A program made the translations under genes and the position numbers. A DNA stretch of 64,000 nucleotides, taken from the NCBI RefSeq assembly GCF_000337195.1, contig NZ_AOID01000019.1, forward strand, positions 1 through 64,000. The letters run 5' to 3'. The notes beneath the pieces are model-generated. The model saw only the letters and a program-made list of their open reading frames with translations, made no database searches and had not been told where the DNA came from. This document shows positions 57,878 through 64,000 of the stretch, one piece after another. The DNA comes from Natrinema versiforme JCM 10478. GTDB taxonomy: Archaea; Halobacteriota; Halobacteria; Halobacteriales; Natrialbaceae. Position 1 is the stretch's first letter. Each line of letters opens with the position of its first letter.

Positions 57878-57899
57878 GGTAGCTACCACATGTGGTAAT

Positions 57900-58877
57900 A
57901 TGGCAGCGAAGAACTCTACCGCGGACGACGAACCACTCACCGAAACCGAACAGCAAGCCGTCGACGTGATCGAAACGGCCGGCGAGGGCGACCAGGTCCT
58001 ATTCAACGATCGTGTGCAGCCGCTGACAGTCAAACGCGACAACGGCAGCCCTGTCGGACTCGGAAAAGACAACTCCCTCGTGCTCGAGGGGCCACGCGGC
58101 GGCCGATACACGCTTTCGCACAACACCCGCTACGGAAACTCGGTTTCACTCCAGCGACACACCGGCTACAACGACGATGGATTCCGAACCTACGACGACC
58201 TCACGCTCGAGTCGGTCGAACTCGTCAACCACCACGAGTTCCGAATCGGGCAGGTACTCGAGGTCACGGACCCACTCTGCGAGGAATACTACGAGGTCGT
58301 GACCGATCTTTCCGATGGCGGATGCTACGACGTGGAGACGGTCGGCATCCGAATCCGCGACGGAGAGATCGCTGGCACGAAAGAGACAGGCCTGTTCTAC
58401 AGCCACGACAAAGAGCGCCTGTTCAACGGCCAACTCGAGGTTGTCGACGACCTTGGACTCTGGAACGGGTCGCGGGCTGAGTATTACGACACCGAGGCCG
58501 ACGAGACGGTCTACCTCTCCGACCCGCACATCCGCGGCGTTGACTGTCGCCCCGTTGACGGCACCGGACTCGAGGTCGTGGACTGGGATACGATTCTGTT
58601 CGGTGACCGGTTCGAACTCGCCGACAAGGACGACGAGAAAGAGGTCATGACCGACGGCGGGACGGTGGCCGCGAGCGGCACGGAACGATACTGCGGGACG
58701 TGTGGCTCCGAGTTCGACGAGTGGTCCGTTCGCGATGGTTACGGGCCAGTTTTCGAGACGATCGAATACACGTGCCCGAACGGCCACCGGGCCAAGGAAC
58801 ACTACGACCGTCGGGGATATGTCACGCAGAGTCTCGGCGTGAAGCGGCGTTCGCGGGGTACGGAGGGCGGCCAATGA
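57900..58877 (+). CDS. uncharacterised 325-residue protein with C-terminal zinc ribbon
   Basis: The first 60 residues include LTETEQQAVDVIETAGEGDQ. The centre is beta-rich, with repeated YDT/YDDG strands. The last 65 residues carry YCGTCGSEFDEWSVRD and YTCPNGHRAKEH, a zinc ribbon. No family is recognised. It is the first rightward gene of the four-operator switch and is followed by an ATGA-coupled zinc mini-protein. Confidence 0.7.
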   Translation: MAAKNSTADDEPLTETEQQAVDVIETAGEGDQVLFNDRVQPLTVKRDNGSPVGLGKDNSLVLEGPRGGRYTLSHNTRYGNSVSLQRHTGYNDDGFRTYDDLTLESVELVNHHEFRIGQVLEVTDPLCEEYYEVVTDLSDGGCYDVETVGIRIRDGEIAGTKETGLFYSHDKERLFNGQLEVVDDLGLWNGSRAEYYDTEADETVYLSDPHIRGVDCRPVDGTGLEVVDWDTILFGDRFELADKDDEKEVMTDGGTVAASGTERYCGTCGSEFDEWSVRDGYGPVFETIEYTCPNGHRAKEHYDRRGYVTQSLGVKRRSRGTEGGQ

Positions 58878-59023
58878 CGGTCTCTTACTGCCCTGTCTGT
58901 GACGACCGCACGGTTCACGTTCCCGTTCGGCCGACCGGCGGCGTCGGCGTCCGCGAACGCTGTTACGAACACACCGACATTGACGAGCAGATCGACGCTG
59001 GCGAGTACGAACTCGCACACTAA
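58874..59023 (+). CDS. 49-residue zinc-binding mini-protein
   Basis: MTVSYCPVCDDRTVHVPVRP then RERCYEHTD: a three-Cys plus His site. ATGA-coupled to the gene before it. Its stop codon is directly followed by a tRNA-like element. Confidence 0.6.
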   Translation: MTVSYCPVCDDRTVHVPVRPTGGVGVRERCYEHTDIDEQIDAGEYELAH

Positions 59024-59063
59024 CCCGCGCTGGTGCTTGTCGGGGTTCGATTCCTCGAGCGGG
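59024..59063 (+). ncRNA. tRNA-like element 3 (short acceptor plus T-arm)
   Basis: CCCGC pairs with GCGGG (five pairs) around an 11-12 base linker and a T-arm CGGGG/CCTCG (one G-U) closing the loop TTCGATT, which matches the TTCRANY T-loop; a further U-A pair extends the T-stem. It starts at the base after the stop of the 49-residue gene and ends 26 bases before the next ATG. The acceptor is shorter than in elements 1 and 2, and an alternative TCGGGGTT/AACCCCCGA stem competes, so this copy is less certain. Confidence 0.4.
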
Positions 59064-59089
59064 CGTCGGGCAACCCCCGAAACGCAACC

Positions 59090-59641
59090 ATGTCCGAGAA
59101 CGACGACTCAGACGACGATTCCGAGAACAAACACACCGGCAACCCGGAGGGCGACCGATTCACGAAACTCCGCGGTGCCGAGTACGACCGCGTGAACGAT
59201 CTGCTCCGCGACCAGACCACACTCACCGCCCGCGAGTGGGCGATCGCCCGCGTGTGCAACGATTTCCGAACCGGAACGGGAATCAAGTACACGGCAGCCG
59301 GCGAGGCACTTCCCGATATCGTCCCGTTCATGGCCGACGAGTACTCTGCCGGCGCGGTCAGTAGCGCGAAGCACCGCTTCGACACGAAAGTCCAAGAAGC
59401 GGCCGGGACGCTGTTGTACGGCGCGCTGTGTGGCGTCTACACGACCGACGAACTAGACGAGATTCTACACGACGCGACCGAAGTGGCGAAGTTCCTGATT
59501 GAACTCGAGGGCGGGGAAATCGACCACGAGCACGAACTCGAGGCCGAACAACAGCTCGCCGACGCCATGCGTGAGGTTCGCGAGAAAAGCGTCGAAGTGC
59601 GCGACCGGCTCGAATCGGAGGACGACGATGGGGGAGAATAA
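59090..59641 (+). CDS. DUF5806-like haloarchaeal protein
   Basis: A 183-residue acidic protein with LLRDQTTLTAREWAIARVCN, then PDIVPFMADEYSAGAVSSAK and EILHDATEVAKFLIELEGGE. From memory this follows the conserved haloarchaeal family annotated DUF5806 throughout, including its length. The function is unknown. The start at 59090 follows the tRNA-like element. It overlaps the HNH gene by 14 bases. Confidence 0.7.
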   Translation: MSENDDSDDDSENKHTGNPEGDRFTKLRGAEYDRVNDLLRDQTTLTAREWAIARVCNDFRTGTGIKYTAAGEALPDIVPFMADEYSAGAVSSAKHRFDTKVQEAAGTLLYGALCGVYTTDELDEILHDATEVAKFLIELEGGEIDHEHELEAEQQLADAMREVREKSVEVRDRLESEDDDGGE

Positions 59642-60260
59642 CGTCTCCTCGAGTGCGGGCTATCCGACGCCTCACGACAACACCTGCGACGAGTGCGGGT
59701 TCGAATGGCGCTCGCGGGGAACGCCCGCCGCGTGCCCGGAGTGTTCGGCCGACATGCCAGCACACGGGACGTGTATCGATCTCTTCGACCGCGCCCGTGG
59801 CGTCGACGAGACGCCGGTCGGCGAGGATGCGGTTGCTGACCTTGACCGAGAAATGGATCGGCGACTCGTCGGCGACCGTGAGACAGGGCTGTTCGACGGC
59901 CTAACCGACGCCGAAGATGACTACTACAAGGAACGCCGGAGTTACCAGCACTCTGGCGAGCGCGATGGCCCGGAGTTTCGCGGCCGGTTCTGGCAGGTTC
60001 AACGGGAAAAGGCACTCGAGCGCGATCGGCGCTGTCAGTCCTGTGGGATCGACCGGCGGCACTATCAGGAATTTCGCGGCTATGATCTCGACGTACACCA
60101 CATCGTCCCTGAGAAAGAGTTCGAATCGGCCGTCGATGCACACGCCCTCGAGAACCTAATCACGCTCTGCAAGGACTGTCACGGCCATCTCGAGGGCGTT
60201 CCGCGGAAGAAACTCGTCTCGTACACAGAGTACCACGACTGGTTGGATAACGACGAGTAA
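59628..60260 (+). CDS. HNH endonuclease with N-terminal zinc ribbon
   Basis: A 210-residue protein. Residues about 18-45 form a zinc ribbon (NTCDECGFEWRSRG...ACPECSAD), followed by a helical region and an HNH domain (CQSCGIDRRHYQEFRG ... LDVHHIVPEKEFESA ... LITLCKDCHGHLEG). It ends the rightward operon of the four-operator switch and mirrors the HNH gene in the leftward one. Confidence 0.85.
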   Translation: MGENNVSSSAGYPTPHDNTCDECGFEWRSRGTPAACPECSADMPAHGTCIDLFDRARGVDETPVGEDAVADLDREMDRRLVGDRETGLFDGLTDAEDDYYKERRSYQHSGERDGPEFRGRFWQVQREKALERDRRCQSCGIDRRHYQEFRGYDLDVHHIVPEKEFESAVDAHALENLITLCKDCHGHLEGVPRKKLVSYTEYHDWLDNDE

Positions 60261-60351
60261 TCATTTTGGCGTAGCCGGGTGGCTCAAGTTCGTATCTCAC
60301 CCTCTGGTTTAACACGGTTCTACACGCATACGGTCGCGTCGTTACTAAACT

Positions 60352-60375
60352 CGTGTGTCCTACGTGCGACACACG
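60352..60375. repeat. 8+8+8 inverted repeat, candidate recombination core
   Basis: CGTGTGTC and GACACACG flank the 8-base spacer CTACGTGC, 110-133 bases before the integrase start. Two short inverted arms around a 6-8 base spacer is the layout of a tyrosine-recombinase core site, although the arms are a little short. It could also be a repressor site. Confidence 0.5.
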
Positions 60376-60483
60376 GACAAGCAGTAGTTTTACGTGACTG
60401 TCAGTTGTACTCAGATACGTGAAAATGAGAGTCTTAGAATGCACCCAACCCGGAGGAAACGGGGTTCTCGAGCGGGTGGGCGC

Positions 60484-61716
60484 ATGAATAGCCAACAGGA
60501 AACGATCAACTGGTCCCAAAAATCGCTCGAGGAACTCCGCGAGTTCTGGTATGCCGAAATCGAAACGGCGCTGCGACGCGCCGGCCACGATCTCGAGTCT
60601 CGACCGACCTACCAGGACATCGTCGACGCCGGCTTTTCGGGCATCGCCTACACGCTGCGCGAACACCACGAGATGACGCTGACCGACTTTCTCGAGTCGG
60701 TTGGCTACGAGGGACCCGATACAGACGACTCCTACCAGTGGGGGATCGGCGACGAAACGACCATCGACGCGCTCGAGGAACTCCTGCGGCGGATCGATAA
60801 CAAACGGGCCGACTCGACGACGCGCTCGAAGCGCTATCGGCTCGCAACCTACGTGCGGCTGTACGAGACGGTCCACGGCACGGCGGCGATCGTCGACCGT
60901 GTGCTGGACGAGGAACACGAGTACGACGAACTCCGGCGCATCGAAGCCGTCCTATACGAACTTGACGACGAACTCGACAGTCCCGAATCGAAGCTCCGGT
61001 ATCTGAGCGACATTCGAGAGTTCTACACCCATCTCGAGACGCGCCACGGTGCGCCGTTCAATCCGGCGGACAACGTCGACCACGGGGAAATCTGGGACGG
61101 ACGGGTCGACGACGAAAAGGACAATCCGGCGCTCTCGAGCGGCCAGGTGCGGACGCTGTACGACGCCGCCGACGGCCCCGACGAGGGGCTTCTCGTACTC
61201 GCGCTGTGTGCGTGGGGGCTTCGCCGAAGCGAGGTCGCACGGTTGCACGTCTCGCAGCTCGTACTCGACGGCGACGACCCGCATATCGCGTTTGACGACC
61301 GAAAGAACGGGCCGGGGACGGTCGCGTTGATCTACGGGGTGCCCGAACTCACCGACCGACTCGATACCCTCGGCAGCCGCGATCGGGAGTGGAACGGCTA
61401 TCTGTTTCCTTCGACCGAGTCCTCGAGCGGCCACGTGACCGGCGAGACGATACAGGCTCGGTTCAAGCGGCTGGCACAGCGAGCGGAGGTTCGCGTTCGC
61501 GGCGAGTGGCCGACCTCGAAAACAGGTCGTCGATTCTGGTATACGACCTACAATCAGGCCATGACTGACCTACTGGACAATCTCGACGTGATCGCTGGTG
61601 AACAGGGGAGCAGTGATCCATCGGTGGTACTGAAAAACTACCTCTCGGAAGCCGAACGGCGGAAGTACCGACGCGAATTCATGCGCGAACGGCTTGCTGA
61701 GGCGTTTGAGAGGTAA
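60484..61716 (+). CDS. tyrosine recombinase / integrase
   Basis: A 410-residue protein. An N-terminal helical domain (residues 1-210) precedes a catalytic domain with Arg247/248 in CAWGLRRSEVARL, Lys274, an Arg349/350 box (KTGRRFWYTTYNQAM) in which the usual His is absent, and the nucleophile Tyr386 in KNYLSEAERR. It would integrate or excise the element, or resolve multimers. The start at 60484 (MNSQQETINW) is preferred; 60439 is possible. Confidence 0.85.
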   Translation: MNSQQETINWSQKSLEELREFWYAEIETALRRAGHDLESRPTYQDIVDAGFSGIAYTLREHHEMTLTDFLESVGYEGPDTDDSYQWGIGDETTIDALEELLRRIDNKRADSTTRSKRYRLATYVRLYETVHGTAAIVDRVLDEEHEYDELRRIEAVLYELDDELDSPESKLRYLSDIREFYTHLETRHGAPFNPADNVDHGEIWDGRVDDEKDNPALSSGQVRTLYDAADGPDEGLLVLALCAWGLRRSEVARLHVSQLVLDGDDPHIAFDDRKNGPGTVALIYGVPELTDRLDTLGSRDREWNGYLFPSTESSSGHVTGETIQARFKRLAQRAEVRVRGEWPTSKTGRRFWYTTYNQAMTDLLDNLDVIAGEQGSSDPSVVLKNYLSEAERRKYRREFMRERLAEAFER

Positions 61717-61868
61717 TCGTGGGCTCGAGAGTCACCTGTGCCCTCGGCGTACAGGCGGCGGGCTTTTTCGATCGCGGTTTCGTCACTCGAGAGGCGGTCG
61801 CGAGCGTAGTAGACGAGTGTGCCGACCGCAAGGACGGCGTAGAAGATGGTTTCGAGGGTCTCGAGCAT
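61638..61868 (-). CDS. small membrane protein overlapping the integrase tail
   Basis: A 76-residue protein starting MLETLETIFYAVLAVGTLVY, one membrane helix, then an Arg/Ser-rich tail. Its last 79 bases run antisense to the end of the integrase gene, so the two would be transcribed towards each other. It is the last gene of a leftward membrane cluster. Confidence 0.6.
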   Translation of the reverse strand: MLETLETIFYAVLAVGTLVYYARDRLSSDETAIEKARRLYAEGTGDSRAHDYLSNASASRSRMNSRRYFRRSASER

Positions 61869-61872
61869 GGGG

Positions 61873-63129
61873 TTAGGCGTCCGAAGGCACGCCCGTCCGC
61901 TCGAGTTCCACGACGTAGCGGTGAATCTCCCCGTCCTCGGTGGTCACGTCCATATAGACGTACATCGACTCGATTTCCTCCATATCGACGTAGTAGCCGC
62001 TCTCGATATCGGCATACTCACCGGCCGCAATCAGCGAATAGGCGTCTTCGGGGCCGGTCTGACCGTAGGAGTATGACGACGGATAGTCGAGTCCCGCACT
62101 CGTGGTGGTATCGACGCCGTCGATGGAGAGGTGATACCGGGCCTTCGGCACGACACTCCCGTTTTGAATCTCAAACTCGATATTCGACGCCGAGACCGCG
62201 TCCCCGTCGGTGTGGACCGCCGCGATCGGCCGGTCGTCATCCGTGGCGTTCGCTGGCGGCAGTTCGCTCTCGGAGACGCCCGAGACAGTGACGTTCGGGC
62301 TGTCGCCGTCGAGCGCGGTGGCGTTTCGGATCCGCGGCGAGTACTTGCCGTCGTCGTAGGTCTCTGGGTCCGTCGCGCCCCGGCCGTCGAGTAGCCGCTC
62401 GAGGCTGGATTCGTCGTCACTGTCGTTCTCGTCTGTCTCGTCATCGGTGGACCCGGCGGTATCGTCGAGTCCGTCGCCGTGACTCGAGTCGACCGCCGAC
62501 TCGTCTGTGGTACTCGCGCTGTCCATTGGGAACGCCGCGCCGACGCCGATCGGCACCGCGACGAGGACAACGATCGCCACAACGAGCGCGCGCTTTTGAG
62601 ACCGCGAGAGTGAGATCGACCGGGTCGAGAGTGCGTAGGCTCCGCCGATGAACGCGACCAACAGCGTTGTGTGAGCGGCCCACATGAACGCCCACTCGGC
62701 GACGACCCACGGGTAACCGTCGAACAATGCTCGCGCAATCTGGGCGTCGCCGTTGAACATCACGAGCCCAAGAAACGCGACAAGTCCGACCGGGCAGGCG
62801 AGTATCCACGGGACGACTGTCTGGGCGTACACCCGCCGGACCGGGAGAACCCGCGTGAGTACGGCGAACACGGCGAACAACACTGGAGCGACGACCGCCC
62901 CGACTGCAAGGCCTTGGACTGCTGCATCAAGGGCGCTCTCGAGTCCGAGATCGACGGTGAACGTGTCGGAACTATCCCCACCGTGTGCGAGGAGTTCGAT
63001 GTAGACCGACGACAGTGCCGTCGCAAGGTAGACGGCGAGGTAGACGGTCGCGAGTCGGGACCACGCGACGCTGAGAGCGCGGTCGGTGAGCGAGCGATAC
63101 TGTCGGCTAACGGCTGTTGTGAGTGTCAT
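61873..63129 (-). CDS. multi-helix membrane protein with external domain
   Basis: A 418-residue protein. Five or six membrane segments lie within residues 25-205, followed by a Ser/Asp-rich linker (about 210-250) and a 165-residue acidic, beta-like domain that should lie outside the cell. No family is recognised. It starts 22 bases after the stop of the HExxH gene. Confidence 0.75.
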   Translation of the reverse strand: MTLTTAVSRQYRSLTDRALSVAWSRLATVYLAVYLATALSSVYIELLAHGGDSSDTFTVDLGLESALDAAVQGLAVGAVVAPVLFAVFAVLTRVLPVRRVYAQTVVPWILACPVGLVAFLGLVMFNGDAQIARALFDGYPWVVAEWAFMWAAHTTLLVAFIGGAYALSTRSISLSRSQKRALVVAIVVLVAVPIGVGAAFPMDSASTTDESAVDSSHGDGLDDTAGSTDDETDENDSDDESSLERLLDGRGATDPETYDDGKYSPRIRNATALDGDSPNVTVSGVSESELPPANATDDDRPIAAVHTDGDAVSASNIEFEIQNGSVVPKARYHLSIDGVDTTTSAGLDYPSSYSYGQTGPEDAYSLIAAGEYADIESGYYVDMEEIESMYVYMDVTTEDGEIHRYVVELERTGVPSDA

Positions 63130-63150
63130 TGTGGTGAATCAGTGAATCGG

Positions 63151-63810
63151 TTAGTCGTAGCTCTTGAGCGTCGCCTGTTCGGTCTCGTGTCCGTCGTCGT
63201 ACTCGCGGCCTCGATAGACCCCGACGGGCGTCCGCACGACGCCGTTTTGTTCCTCGGCGTACCAGAGATCGGTGTCTTCGGGCCGCAACCACTCGCAGTC
63301 GTCCTCGGAAACGTAGTCGATCGCGTCGGCGAGCACGCGATTCCACGACTGCCAGTGGTCGATATCGTCCATCCCGGGTTGGTCGCCGTCGTCGCCGATC
63401 GCCCAGTGACACAGCTCGTGTAACTCGAGCAACGCCATACAGGCCCCAAAGGGCGGGAGTCGATCAAACGGTACGTCGCCGTCAGTCCACGCCGTCGGCG
63501 AGTAGCTATCCCCGAGTGCGGATGCTTCCATCTGCTCGAGGTAATAGAAGATCACGTCCCCCGACTCGGCGGGATACCAAAAGGCGTTGAGGCCCGCCAT
63601 ATCGTGGCCGTCGTCGAACGATGCGGGCGGGCGGACCCACTCGTCGGTGCCGGCGAACTCGATTTCTCGGGCGTCGAAACAGTAGACCTTCCGCGGATCG
63701 CCGTCGACGTGAACCGCGTACCGGGCCAGGATCTCGATATCGCCGAAGGTGTAGCGCCGGAGTGGCGACGGCGGCGGGAGTGTGTTCTCTGAGCGGTCGT
63801 CGGTGCTCAT
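63151..63810 (-). CDS. HExxH-containing putative metalloprotease
   Basis: A 219-residue protein with HELCH at residues 131-135 inside LLELHELCHWAIGD, the zinc-metalloprotease signature (two His and Glu). No signal peptide is visible, so it would act in the cytoplasm. The rest is unrecognised. With the membrane protein downstream it may form an anti-host or maturation unit; this is inference. Confidence 0.6.
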   Translation of the reverse strand: MSTDDRSENTLPPPSPLRRYTFGDIEILARYAVHVDGDPRKVYCFDAREIEFAGTDEWVRPPASFDDGHDMAGLNAFWYPAESGDVIFYYLEQMEASALGDSYSPTAWTDGDVPFDRLPPFGACMALLELHELCHWAIGDDGDQPGMDDIDHWQSWNRVLADAIDYVSEDDCEWLRPEDTDLWYAEEQNGVVRTPVGVYRGREYDDGHETEQATLKSYD

Positions 63811-63816
63811 GGTCAG

Positions 63817-64000
63817 TCAGTCGCCAAACTCCCCCAGAGCCGTCTCGTCGGGATGGTCGCCCCGATCGTGGTCTTTCGTACTCGGATCGGCAGCCTTGAA
63901 CGCCCGCGAGTCGGTCTGCGTGAAATGGGACCGCGCTTTCGAGACGAGATCCCACGCTTCCGACGGCATCGAACGGCCGTCGGCGTCGGGGCGGCGACTC
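63817..64000 (-). CDS. C-terminal part of a small hydrophilic protein (cut by window end)
   Basis: The frame runs from the window edge to a stop at 63817 and encodes an acidic tail (RGDHPDETALGEFGD). A Met at 63967 could be its start, or the gene may begin outside. Too little is seen to name it. Confidence 0.45.
   Translation of the reverse strand, partial: SRRPDADGRSMPSEAWDLVSKARSHFTQTDSRAFKAADPSTKDHDRGDHPDETALGEFGD

Larger units (their letters stand above)
57805..57898. promoter_or_regulatory. four-operator bidirectional switch (TACC-N6-GGTA x4)
   Basis: Four inverted repeats TACC-N6-GGTA lie at 57806-57819, 57836-57849, 57854-57867 and 57884-57897; their start-to-start spacings are 30, 18 and 30 bases. 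The first pair brackets the leftward TATA-like box and the second pair brackets the rightward one, so each promoter is framed by its own two sites. The outer sites nearly touch the two start codons (57803 and 57900). GGTAGCTACC (57878-57887) adds a further palindrome. Confidence 0.85.

Noticed and set aside
60261-60340. GCGTAGCCGGGTGGCTCAAG as a partial tRNA (attachment-site remnant)
   Set aside because: It resembles a tRNA 5' half loosely, but no matching acceptor strand or T-arm could be found nearby.
1-64000. CRISPR array, rRNA genes or ordinary tRNA genes
   Set aside because: No regularly spaced 25-40 base repeats with unique spacers, no recognisable rRNA sequence and no full cloverleaf were seen on reading either strand.

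Overview
The window is haloarchaeal (class Halobacteria). The DNA is GC-rich, the predicted proteins are strongly acidic, several genes have a TATA-like box about 27 bases before the start codon (leaderless transcripts), and twin-arginine (Tat) export signals are frequent. An Orc1/Cdc6 initiator, a ParA partition ATPase with repeat arrays, a tyrosine recombinase, DNA methylases, HNH nucleases, a TnpB and dozens of tiny unknown proteins, with no rRNA, ordinary tRNA or housekeeping gene, point to a large plasmid or an integrated virus/plasmid hybrid. I recognise no terminase, portal or packaging ATPase, so calling it a virus is unproven.

Layout. (1) 0-16.7 kb, leftward: a surface or virion-like operon with small membrane proteins, a 371-residue exported surface protein, an 80-residue two-helix membrane protein bracketed by two tRNA-like RNA elements, an FkbM-type methyltransferase, a 55-residue TatA, a tail-fibre-like protein, several Tat-exported proteins including a subtilisin-family protease, and a 1201-residue beta-propeller surface protein. 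An HNH nuclease gene sits inside this operon next to what looks like the displaced tail of its upstream neighbour. (2) 16.7-25.1 kb: regulators, membrane proteins, a second HNH protein, the Orc1/Cdc6 gene and several winged-helix repressors. (3) 25.1-28.8 kb: a ribbon-helix-helix protein, a CoiA-like nuclease and a 690-base non-coding, motif-rich stretch. (4) 29.2-43.6 kb, rightward: an almost unbroken chain of about 37 small genes joined by ATGA/GTGA overlaps, with two DNA methylases, a J-domain protein, winged-helix proteins and many zinc-ribbon miniproteins; a second promoter lies before 37.9 kb. (5) 44.3-49.9 kb: ParA and a partner, three arrays of a GTATCTGGATAC-type repeat, an HNH gene between two of them, a type IV pilin, and a TnpB unit. 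(6) 50-53.8 kb leftward and 54-55.6 kb rightward: small accessory genes. (7) 55.6-60.3 kb: two divergent operons controlled from a symmetrical four-operator switch at 57.8 kb, each with an HNH gene. (8) 60.5-64 kb: integrase and a second leftward membrane-protein cluster.

How it may work: region 1 looks like a self-contained export and surface-assembly module that brings its own TatA for its Tat substrates. Regions 2 and 5 replicate and segregate the element. Regions 4, 6 and 7 are accessory DNA- and RNA-binding functions. The most unusual signals are the tRNA-like brackets around the 80-residue gene, the element-encoded TatA, the four-site TACC-N6-GGTA switch, and the HNH insertion that appears to have swapped the end of its neighbour.
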